Part shown: positions 58,401 through 64,000 of the stretch, piece by piece
How the letters are laid out: the number at the start of each line of letters is the position of its first letter
Position numbering within the stretch: position 1 is the first letter of the stretch
Assembly: GCF_029407905.1 (NCBI RefSeq)
Contig: NC_073634.1
Coordinates: 24,069,501-24,133,500 of the forward strand
Direction: 5' to 3'
DNA from: Bubalus kerabau
Lineage: Eukaryota; Chordata; Mammalia; Artiodactyla; Bovidae
Length of the DNA: 64,000 nucleotides
The notes under the pieces: generated by a model
Database searches by the model: none
What the model saw: the letters and a program-made list of their open reading frames with translations, nothing else
Told to the model about the DNA's origin: nothing
Translations under genes and position numbers: made by a program

Positions 58401-59571
58401 ATGAAGTGGGTGAATAACACATCTGAAAAAACAAAAAAAAACAAGAACATATTGAGTGTTCTAGCACAAAACACTGAAATCAGGTTATAATGGGTGGATT
58501 TCTATTAAAGCAATATGACTCCCAAAACAAGCAGCTTCTCTACAACCTGTCCTCAAGATCCAAGTCTTCTAAGTGAAAAGGCTTTTCCTGACCCTTACAA
58601 AGTACTTACTGAGTTCTGTGAACTAAAAACCTTGCATCAACTTGGGAAAAACTGGAGTGTAATTCCGTAGTAAATAATTAGTAAGAATAAATAGTTGATA
58701 TTCTACAAGTAACCCAAGCCCAGCATACACTAACCAAACAAGAATTTTTTTCCCTATGCTTAATTCCAGAGAGAGAGAGAGACAGTCATGTATGCTAAGA
58801 AACTTCATTCTTCTATTTCTAGGGGGTGTTCATCTGTCAAGTAGTTGTCCCCTTAGTTATGAAGATATACCCAGTGTTTTCTGCTATTGGAAGAGGAACC
58901 ACTGAAAATCATTTTTTCTCAAAATGGTAGCATTTCTTTGTTGTTATTAACACTGGCTTCTTTAATCCCTGGTATTTGGCAACTGAAATAGCAGTTGACC
59001 ATTGAACAATCCAGGGATTAGGGAGAGCCAATCCTCTGTGCAGTCAAAAACCCACATATAATTTATAATCAGTCCTTTATTACGCAGTTCCTCTGTACCT
59101 GTGGTTCTGCATCCATGGATTTAACCAACTACAGATCATGCAGTACTACAGGATCTACCATTGACAAAAAAATCCATGTATAAATGGACCCGTGCAGTTG
59201 AAACCCATATTGTTCCAGGGTTAACTGTACATGCAATTTTGCTGAGATACTATGCTAAGTGAAGAGAAACATTTTTATATAATGGAATAGAGATATGAGT
59301 TGACTTCCTGAAACAAACTGCTTTGTCTATTCCCAGCTGGCATAAACAAACATATTCTTGAGGAGTGACACCAGGATCTAAAGAGGGTGATGACAGTCAA
59401 AGAGATCTTTCTGGTAATTCATTTTCACATATAACTGCAATAGATGATTAAGAATATAAAAAACAATGACTTACCGATTACTACGTCTATTGTTGAAAAG
59501 AGAATTAGACTGGAGCTGTTCATATAGCATTTTGATTTCTGCTAGTCCCGGTAAAAATACAAGTATAGCAC
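40336..59571 (-). CDS. DHX57: DHX57 DExH-box helicase, C-terminal ~540 residues (11 exons)
   Basis: The partial gene joins, in transcript order, 59571-59475, 58422-58249, 57666-57466, 56329-56053, 52129-52034, 51948-51865, 49439-49302, 48662-48588, 46738-46604, 42312-42112 and 40479-40336. All junctions are GT-AG and all phases fit, giving 1622 coding nt with no internal stop. DHX57 is a putative ATP-dependent RNA helicase of the DEAH/RHA class; its cellular role is poorly defined. Visible parts are RecA2 motifs IV-VI ([26 protein letters not shown]), then the winged-helix/ratchet region (TPLGYHLASLPVDVRIGKL), then the C-terminal OB-fold (SPEGKFQKTS to LFGGGQVNVQL). The UBA, RWD, zinc-finger and RecA1 exons lie beyond the right edge. 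It is convergent with GEMIN6. Confidence 0.95.
42112..42312 (-). CDS. DHX57: DHX57 exon, OB-fold
   Basis: 67 codons, phase 0 to 0, with acceptor gttccag and donor gtaagg. Encodes VRHFDSPYLVYHEKIKTSRV through LFGGGQVNVQ to AAASHQ, the conserved OB-fold (OB_NTP_bind) strands of DHX helicases. Confidence 0.95.
42600..43570 (+). mobile_element. L2 LINE fragment in DHX57 intron
   Basis: Diverged plus-strand L2. The ORF2-end block is at 42640-43160 (cagtggccacagtgatcttt; 'catggcctttgcacttatttcc') and the 3' end is at 43440-43570 (ctagaatgtaagctccctga; 'gtgcctggcacagagg'). It is split by a younger L1 3' end at about 43165-43355. Confidence 0.7.
43165..43355 (+). mobile_element. Cetartiodactyl L1 3' end inserted in L2
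   Basis: Plus-strand L1 3' UTR: ttactgtatagcacagggaa at 43228, gatttacaacattgtgttaa at 43303, then an A-rich tail. Confidence 0.75.
44268..45178 (+). mobile_element. BovB LINE fragment with open RT frame
   Basis: A 5'-truncated plus-strand BovB. It ends in the 3' repeat ctgaactgaactgatctgat. Unlike the other copies here it keeps one open frame over nearly its whole length, which marks it as the least decayed BovB in the window. It is antisense to DHX57. Confidence 0.92.
44278..45159 (+). pseudogene. BovB reverse transcriptase C-terminal part (293 codons open)
   Basis: Open frame from the RT palm region to the BovB C-terminus, with YADD in the context NNLRYADDTTLMAESEEE (about residues 37-54) and a VVMYGCESWTV segment at about 155. 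The endonuclease and the N-terminal half of RT are missing by 5' truncation, so it cannot work alone. The initiating Met is incidental. Confidence 0.85.
45179..45445. repeat. 33-bp direct repeats flanking a Bov-tA SINE
   Basis: 45179-45211 and 45413-45445 are 33-bp direct repeats with four mismatches, exactly bracketing the Bov-tA at 45212-45412. This is about twice the usual SINE target-site duplication length. Confidence 0.8.
45212..45412 (+). mobile_element. Bov-tA SINE
   Basis: Plus-strand Bov-tA with tRNA-Glu-like head ggcttccctggtggctcaga at 45212 and end gactgagtgactaacactc. Confidence 0.92.
46450..46600. mobile_element. Tigger-like DNA transposon fragment at a DHX57 exon edge
   Basis: Begins with the terminal inverted repeat acagctgacccttgaacaa, then tgtgggtccactca and aatctgtgggtgtgga, typical of a Tigger (pogo-type) MITE. 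It ends within a few bases of the donor of the DHX57 exon at 46604. The opposite terminus is missing. Confidence 0.65.
46604..46738 (-). CDS. DHX57: DHX57 exon
   Basis: 45 codons, phase 0 to 0, acceptor ttgtttag, donor gtcagg (a weaker-than-consensus donor). Encodes VKSPEGKFQKTSTGAVRMQ to YVHIHPSSVNHQ, the start of the C-terminal OB-fold. Confidence 0.94.
47195..47345 (+). mobile_element. L1 3' end fragment in DHX57 intron
   Basis: Plus-strand cetartiodactyl L1 3' UTR: ataacctataatggaaaata at 47234, 'aactatacttcagtaaaaaa' at 47319. The intron from 47346 to 48460 shows only diverged AT-rich sequence. Confidence 0.7.
48468..48494. repeat. (TG)13 microsatellite, (CA)n in the DHX57 sense
   Basis: A 27-bp perfect dinucleotide tract. 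On the DHX57 strand it is a CA repeat about 94 nt downstream of the donor of the 48588-48662 exon. Confidence 0.95.
48588..48662 (-). CDS. DHX57: DHX57 exon
   Basis: 25 codons, phase 0 to 0, acceptor tctctcacag, donor gtaaca. Encodes ANSNAENPKLISAMLCAALY-PNVVQ, the conserved DHX segment before the OB-fold. Confidence 0.95.
49302..49439 (-). CDS. DHX57: DHX57 exon
   Basis: 46 codons, phase 0 to 0, acceptor cttgtttcag, donor gtaaag. Encodes EMASLKRQFTELLSDIGFVK to GILDATGEE in the helical bundle (ratchet) domain. Confidence 0.95.
50448..50640. mobile_element. MER5A DNA transposon
   Basis: Palindromic MER5A-like element: ccagtggttctcaaccc at 50448 at the left terminus and gattgaaaatcactgctttt at the right. 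The internal ctcaggccctacccctagag at 50519 matches the family. Confidence 0.75.
50707..50890 (+). mobile_element. BovA2 SINE, truncated
   Basis: Plus-strand BovA2: the end of one A unit (gagtcagacacgactgagcg at 50710) and one full unit ending in (agc)n at 50878-50888. Antisense to DHX57, in an intron. Confidence 0.9.
50955..51110 (+). mobile_element. L2 LINE 3' fragment
   Basis: Diverged plus-strand L2: ttctaggcactggggatata at 51020, ending in 'ggtccttacggcagagag'. From 51111 to 51864 the intron shows nothing recognisable. Confidence 0.6.
51865..51948 (-). CDS. DHX57: DHX57 exon
   Basis: 28 codons, phase 0 to 0, acceptor aaatttag, donor gtgagc. Encodes GWQLSMKEGMRASYNYCRQN and FLSGRVLQ; the CRQNFLS box is conserved in the HA2/ratchet region of DHX helicases. 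Confidence 0.95.
52034..52129 (-). CDS. DHX57: DHX57 exon
   Basis: 32 codons, phase 0 to 0, acceptor ttcctttag, donor gtaagt. Encodes VSPWDKKEEANQKKLEFAFA, then NSDYLALLRAYK, the HA2 segment with the conserved S/N-D-hydrophobic motif. Confidence 0.95.
52598..52752. repeat. Minisatellite with changing unit length
   Basis: Seven tandem units of acacatgYatcaata-type sequence. The first units are 21 bp (ending caaggt) and the later units 23 bp (ending ctaaaggt). The tract also shows a drift from atgcatc to atgtatc. It lies in the intron following the 52034 exon's upstream neighbour. Confidence 0.9.
53235..55745 (+). mobile_element. Old L1 (L1M-type) ORF2-3' relic in DHX57 intron
   Basis: Plus-strand L1, about 2.5 kb. 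Recognisable ORF2 segments include atgggatgcagctaaagcca at 53635, aatcaaaagccggttctctg at 53838, and the 3' part ataatcaaatggcc-like aatattatttggccataaag at 55402, ending in an A-rich tail at about 55730. Many stops; it is inactive and antisense to DHX57. Confidence 0.8.
56053..56329 (-). CDS. DHX57: DHX57 exon, winged-helix/ratchet start
   Basis: 277 nt. The first base completes an Arg codon split with the previous exon (AG|A). Acceptor tctttcag, donor gtaagt. Encodes IKILEMFSTHSLQSVFARLI-EPP through TPLGYHLASLPVDVRIGKLM to LAFKSPF, the winged-helix and start of HA2. Confidence 0.96.
56330..57465. other. DHX57 intron, nothing recognised
   Basis: AT-rich intronic DNA without classifiable repeats or exons. 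Confidence 0.4.
57466..57666 (-). CDS. DHX57: DHX57 exon, helicase motif VI
   Basis: 201 nt with split Arg codons at both ends (one base in, two out). Acceptor actttatag, donor gtacac. Encodes [30 protein letters not shown] (motif VI, with the arginine finger region), then LPEIQRVPLEQLCL, the conserved DHX post-motif VI segment. Confidence 0.96.
58249..58422 (-). CDS. DHX57: DHX57 exon, helicase motif V
   Basis: 174 nt with split Arg codons at both ends, acceptor ttttttcag, donor gtatcc. Encodes CVIHPLHSSLSSEEQQAVF, then the motif V block [20 protein letters not shown] and GKMKEK. Motif V couples RNA binding to ATP hydrolysis. Confidence 0.96.
58990..59232. mobile_element. Tigger-like MITE with both termini
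   Basis: Inverted ends cagttgaccattgaacaat (58991) and attgttccagggttaactgt (59210). Internal gaaccgcgg-like segment gtggttctgcatccatggat at 59100. Same family as the fragment at 46450. Intronic. Confidence 0.7.
59475..59571 (-). CDS. DHX57: DHX57 exon, helicase motif IV
   Basis: 97 nt, first exon of the gene within the window (transcript order). Enters with two bases of a Gly codon and leaves with two bases of Arg; donor gtaagt. Encodes (G)AILVFLPGLAEIKMLYEQL, then QSNSLFNNRRSN. LVFLPG is motif IV of DEAH/RHA helicases. Its acceptor (tatatacctag) is compressed by a BovB insertion directly upstream. Confidence 0.95.
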
Positions 59572-59587
59572 CTAGGTATATAAAAAG

Positions 59588-59999
59588 AGTTGGACCATAA
59601 AAAAGGCTGAGCCCTGAAGAATCGATACTTCTGAATTGTGGTGTTGGAGAAGACTCTTGAGAGTCTTTTGGACAGCAAGGAGATCAAACCAGTCAATCCT
59701 AAAGGAAATCAACCCTGAACATTCACTGGAAGGACTGATGCTAAAACTGAAACTCCAATAATTTGGCCACCTGATGAGCAGAGCCGACTCATTGGAAAAG
59801 AACCTGATGCTGGGAAATATTGAAGGCAAAAGGAGAAGGGAACAATAGAGGATGAGATGGTTAGATGGTTAGATAGCATCACAGACTCAATGGACATGAA
59901 CTTGAGCAAACTCCAGAAGATAGTGAAGGACAGGGAAGCCTGGCTTGCTGCAGTCCATGGGGTTGCAAAGAGCCAGACACGACTTAGTGACTGAACAAC
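59588..59999 (+). mobile_element. BovB 3' fragment next to a DHX57 splice acceptor
   Basis: Diverged plus-strand BovB 3' fragment, from gagttggaccataaaa to gacttagtgactgaacaac. Target-site duplication tataaaaaga, about 59578-59587 and 60003-60012. No open frame; it is older than the BovB at 44268. Confidence 0.88.
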
Positions 60000-60123
60000 A
60001 ATGTATAAAAAGAATCAATCTGATAGATGCAAAAAAGAAAAAACTATTATAGATTATAATTTCAAATGAAAAATGTAATAATCTGAGACTTTTTCACTAT
60101 CAATTTTCTCTTCTTTGTAAAGT

Positions 60124-60242
60124 GAAAGTCACTTAGTCATGTCCAACTCTTGTGATCCCATGGACTGTAGCCAGCCAGGCTCCCCTGTCCATGGAATTTT
60201 CCAGGCAAGAATAATGGAGTGGGTTGCTTTTCCTACTCCACG
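60124..60242 (-). mobile_element. Bov-tA/BovA SINE fragment with 12-bp TSD
   Basis: Minus-strand, lacks the tRNA head. Exact duplication tctttgtaaagt at 60112-60123 and 60243-60254. Confidence 0.9.
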
Positions 60243-60769
60243 TCTTTGTAAAGTCCCCAGGGAATTAAGTGGAAAACAAACTTGTAAAATATATTTTCTG
60301 ACTTAATAACTAAAAAATGAATGAGGTACTGTATCTTTCTAAAACAGAAAAAAATACGACATGTAGAAAAATATAATGCCTTACATTACATAAGAATCAT
60401 TAGCAACATACTCTTTAAACATACTTCTTCAATGTACTGGCTCTGACATTCTCTTTCTATAGAAAGAATTATCCTTCTAATCTTATAAGACAGGAAGACT
60501 CTTCTCTACATTACTAAGTAAAATCCATAAACATTTCACTGGAAATGAGAAAAAGGAGCTATAACTGGCCAACCAATCTGGTAATCTAAATTCAGATATG
60601 TGTTGAAGAGGCCATACAGAAATTAACCATGCCATAAATATGTCTTATGGGTTTTAAAATTTTACATTAAAGACAATAAACAGTGATAACTGATTATAGT
60701 GTATTTCTGTGTTAAGAGCAGTCACTCAGCAATAGACACCTTTTGTGCTTCATTCAGAGAGGAAACTGA

Positions 60770-60890
60770 CCCTCTTCAATAGCCCCTCCTTTAATCTCAC
60801 AAATATTTATTGGGTACCTTTGTCAGCTCTGTGCTAGGTACAATGGAAGGTAAAACAAAGATCTGCCCACAAGGAACTCATGACCAATTA
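60770..60890 (+). mobile_element. L2 LINE 3' fragment
   Basis: Diverged L2: caaatatttattgggtacct at 60801, agctctgtgctaggtacaat at 60825. Confidence 0.6.
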
Positions 60891-60999
60891 TTTATCATGC
60901 TTATTCTCCCCACAAAATAAATAAGGAAACTAAATTATTACAAACATTGAAATGAGAAGGACAAAAGACATCTTTCAGTGTTCATTCTAATACTTCATA

Positions 61000-61190
61000 G
61001 TTTACAAAGAATGTTCATACAGATTATCTCCATTTGATCCTCATAACCACCTGTTAAGAAGAGTATTAGGACCTTTAAAGTGACCGAGTCACACAGTCAG
61101 GTAACAGAGCTTAATAGGAAGGGTGTGCCAACACAAATATGGGGTTTCTGGTACCAGATCTATGCTCTTTCCATTACATACCCCATGCTT
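61000..61190 (-). mobile_element. MIR SINE
   Basis: Minus-strand MIR: atttgatcctcataaccacc at 61033, cacacagtcaggtaacagag at 61090, ending in atgctctttccattaca. Confidence 0.7.
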
Positions 61191-61620
61191 CACTCTATTA
61201 AAGTAATACAAAATTTAAGAGTGGTAAAATAATCTATATGGAATGGGAAAAAACTGTATATTTCTATGTGCCTTTGATCTGCTCTGCACTCATGGCTTGG
61301 CCATCAGTATCAAGGTTATCTTTAATATTCACAATATGTCACCAACTGCCTAATCACTACATCAACTTTACTTTGAATTCAGATAACTTTCCAACATTTC
61401 TTTTTGACTGCTATACTTTAATTTTTTCAATAATAGTCTTTTCCTTTGGGATGAAATAAGATATTTAATCCAGTGATAATGCATTAACCAACACTGGCTA
61501 TTTGCCAAGAAGTGAGAAATAAGGCACTTCAATAATTCTGTGTGTTTCACATGTTTCTTCAGAAAATAACATTAATGATTAAAATCCAGGCAGAAAAGGG
61601 CAGTCACTAAGCACTGTGTA
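61191..61620. other. DHX57 intron, nothing recognised
   Basis: AT-rich intronic sequence with no exon or classifiable repeat. Confidence 0.35.
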
Positions 61621-61624
61621 AATG

Positions 61625-62336
61625 AAAAAGTTGGCTTAAAGCTCAACATTCAGAAAACGAAGATCATGGCATCTGGTCCCATCACTTCATAGGAAATAGA
61701 TGGGTAAACAGTGGAAACAGTGTCAGACTTTATTTTTCTGGGCTCCAAAATCACTGCAGATGGTGACTGCAGCCATGAAATTAAAAGACCCTTACTCCTT
61801 GGAAGAAAAGTTAAGACCAACCTAGATAGCATATTGAAAAGCAGAGACATTACTTTGCCAGCAAAGGTCCATCTAGTCAAGGCTATGGTTTTTCCAGTGG
61901 TCATGTATGGATGTGAGAGTTGGACTGTGAAGAAAGCTGAGCACCAAAGAATTGATGCTTTTGAACTGTGGTGTTAGAGAAGATTCTTGAGAGTCCCTTG
62001 GACTGCAAGGAGATCCAACCAGTCCATTCTAAAGGAGATCAGCCCTGGGATTTCTTTGGAGGGAATGATACTGAGGCTGAAACTCCAGTACTCTGGTCAC
62101 CTAATGCGAAGAGTTGAATCATTGGAAAAGACTCTGATGCTGGGAGGAATTGGGGGCAGGAGGAGAAGGGGACGACAGAGGATGAGATGGCTGGATGGCA
62201 TCACCAACTCGATGGACGTGAGTCTGGGTGAACTCCGGGAGTTGGTGATGGACAGGGGGGCCTGGCATGTTGCGATTCATGGGGTCACAAAGAGTTGGAC
62301 ATGACTGAGCGACTGAACTGAACTGAACTGAACTGA
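61625..62336 (+). mobile_element. BovB LINE 3' fragment
   Basis: Plus-strand BovB, 5'-truncated, ending in the aactg repeat at 62316-62336. The RT C-terminal frame is broken by a single TAG at 61974-61982 (tggtgttagag, where other copies have tggtgttggag, a Trp to stop change) and resumes at 61987. Otherwise similar to the copy at 44268. Confidence 0.92.
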
Positions 62337-62495
62337 ATGAGCACATAATAAAATTTTCTGATCTATGATTCCACTTGATTATCATTTAACAATGCTGCAG
62401 CTATTTATGCAACAAATATTTATTCCATACCTAAATATTCCTGGTACTGTTCTGGGTCTTAGGAACATCCCTCAGACCCTAGAACAGAATTAAGA

Positions 62496-62688
62496 AATCC
62501 TGGGAGGGATTGGGGGCAGGAGGAGAAGGGGACGACAGAGGATGAGATGGCTGGATGGCATCACTGACTCGATGGACGTGAGTCTGAGTGAACTCCGGGA
62601 GTTGGTGATGGACTGGAAGGCCTGGCGTGCTGCGATTCATGGGGTCGCAAAGAGTCGGACAGGACTGAGCGACTGAACTGAACTGATT
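62496..62688 (+). mobile_element. Second BovB 3' end
   Basis: 193 bp of BovB 3' terminus, from ctgggagggattgggggcag to ctgaactgaactgatt. It repeats, in the same direction and with only scattered differences, the last ~200 bp of the copy at 62137-62336. Confidence 0.9.
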
Positions 62689-62759
62689 CATTCTTAAAGA
62701 GTTTATATTCTACTAAAGGAGACCATTAGTAAGCAGAACTACAATTTTGGATAGTGTTA

Positions 62760-62990
62760 AAAGTACTATAATAAAAATTAAACCCATTTTTGGGTATTAT
62801 GATAAGAGTGAAGGGAGAGGCAACAGGGTGGTCAGAGAAGACTTCTCTAAAGAGAAGACATTTGATGGAAACCTGACTGATGTGAAAGATCCAGTTATGA
62901 GATCTGGGGATTCATTCATCCTGGGGGTAAGGGGCTACAGATGAGGTAAGAGGGCCACTAAGAAGACAGTGAGCAAGGCAACAGTAGGGA
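62760..62990 (-). mobile_element. L2 LINE fragment
   Basis: Antisense L2-like sequence: gtggtcagagaagacttctc at 62829 and gacatttgatggaaacctga at 62858. Confidence 0.5.
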
Positions 62991-63084
62991 TTGCCCTGTG
63001 TTATTAACAGGAAGAGGAGGAGTAATAACAGTCGTAATAATAACGATGATAAATAGACTACCATAATTTTAATACTGTTAGGGG

Positions 63085-63530
63085 CAGTAGCTACTGGGCA
63101 TTAATTATATACCAGGCACTGTGCTAAGTGTTTTATATATGGTTTCTTTTAATCCTCAAAATAGAGGATTTATTATTGTCTTTGTTTTATCATGGGGCTT
63201 CCCTGGTGGCGCAGAGGTTAAAGCATCTGCCTGCAATGTGGGAGACCTGGGTTCAATCCCTGGGTCGGGAAGATCCCCTGGAGAAGGAAATGGCAACCCA
63301 CTCCAGTATTCTTGCCTGGAGAATCCCATGGACAGAAGAGTTTGAAGGGCTACAGTCCACGGGTCGCAAAGAGTCGGACACGACTGAGCGACTTTACTTT
63401 CACTTTCACTTACTTTTCTTTACCACAAGGAGCCTGAGGCATAGAAAAGATAAGAGCTTTATCATCCAAGGTTACAGAGTAGACAACAGGAAGTTTAACA
63501 GATTCTCCAAAGTCTGTTCTCTTGACCCCA
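63085..63530 (-). mobile_element. MIR/L2-type element split by Bov-tA
   Basis: Ancient repeat at 63085-63190 (ataccaggcactgtgctaag) and 63415-63530 (caaggagcctgaggcataga), separated by a Bov-tA. Confidence 0.55.
63192..63412 (+). mobile_element. Bov-tA SINE
   Basis: Plus-strand Bov-tA: gggcttccctggtggcgcag at 63194 through gacacgactgagcgac to a (cacttt)n tail. Complete. Confidence 0.93.
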
Positions 63531-63599
63531 TGGTCCTGTGGTCTCCAACTGTCGAGTCTTCATGTGACTCAAACACTCATTACTAGATTCCCATTTAGC

Positions 63600-63815
63600 C
63601 CGGGACTCCCAGATGGTGCAGTGGTAAAGAATCTTCCTGCCAATGAAGGAGATGCAAGAGATGTGGGTTTGATCCCTTGGTTGGAAAGACCCCCTGGAGG
63701 AGGAAATGGCAACCCACTCCAGCATTCTTGCCGGGAAAATTCCACAGACAGAGGAGCCTGGTGGGCTTCAGTTCAGGGGTTGCAAAGAGTTAGACATGAC
63801 TGAGCGATTGAGCAG
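63600..63815 (+). mobile_element. Bov-tA SINE, diverged
   Basis: Plus-strand Bov-tA: gggactcccagatggtgcag at 63602 through gacatgactgagcgattgag. More diverged than the copy at 63192. Confidence 0.9.
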
Positions 63816-64000
63816 GCATGCAGAGAGGCAAATGAGTGTTGAATACGCAGACACGTAGGCTTCTTTTCAGCCTTCTTCCTTTTGGATTTCGTATTGTTAA
63901 CGTCCTTTTACTCAAGTGGGTAAAAGGTAAAATTTCCCCCTGAAAAATCTAATAAGGAACTTTACAACAACTGGAGATGGAAAGGTGAAGAAAACTGGGG

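Noticed and set aside
60255..64000. Search for further upstream DHX57 exons (before motif IV)
   Set aside because: No frame on the minus strand matches the expected RecA1-RecA2 linker or DEAH motifs. The intron appears to run past the window edge.

Overview
The window is mammalian nuclear DNA from a ruminant. BovB (RTE-type) LINEs, the tRNA-Glu/BovB-derived Bov-tA and BovA2 SINEs, CHR-type SINEs and a ruminant-type L1 are present together, and that combination is diagnostic of pecoran or bovid genomes. The species cannot be told from sequence alone. There is no CRISPR array, operon or other prokaryotic feature. No intact rRNA or tRNA gene was recognised.

Three cellular genes can be supported. 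(1) 6816-8588 (+) is an intact 590-codon, intron-free TTC39-family gene, best matched to TTC39D, which looks like a retrogene. (2) 23879-26821 (+) is GEMIN6. It has two coding exons with perfect splice sites, encodes 166 aa and lies downstream of a CpG-rich, ETS-motif promoter. (3) 40336-59571 (-) is the 3' part of DHX57, a DExH-box helicase. Eleven exons with consistent phases encode the C-terminal ~540 residues, from helicase motif IV to the stop codon; the 5' exons lie beyond the right edge. From memory, TTC39D - GEMIN6 - DHX57 is the gene order at human 2p22.1 and mouse chr17, so this is a conserved syntenic block. GEMIN6 and DHX57 are convergent.

Layout: 1-5.3 kb is an L1 relic carrying a BovB and a CHR insertion, then older L1 debris and a rearranged Bov-tA. 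TTC39D follows, and 241 bp after its stop codon sits a full-length minus-strand L1 (8845-17235) with a 15-bp target-site duplication, itself interrupted by a BovB. From 17.3 to 22.9 kb are MIR, L2, CHR, Bov-tA/BovA2 and a BovB with nested SINEs. GEMIN6 occupies 23-26.8 kb. From 27.1 to 30.3 kb are a CHR retroposon with an apparent 3' transduction and a decayed LTR retroelement with paired LTR-like ends. From 30.3 to 40.3 kb is convergent intergenic DNA with old transposons. From 40.3 to 64 kb are DHX57 exons and introns, with L2, L1, BovB, MER and Tigger-like insertions, a minisatellite and a (CA)n tract.

I found no clearly new biological system. The most useful observations concern how young retroelements sit against gene-processing signals. 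A BovB fragment lies about 17 nt upstream of a DHX57 3' splice site, a Tigger-like element ends against a DHX57 5' splice site, and an 8.4-kb L1 separates the TTC39D stop codon from the nearest downstream canonical poly(A) signal.
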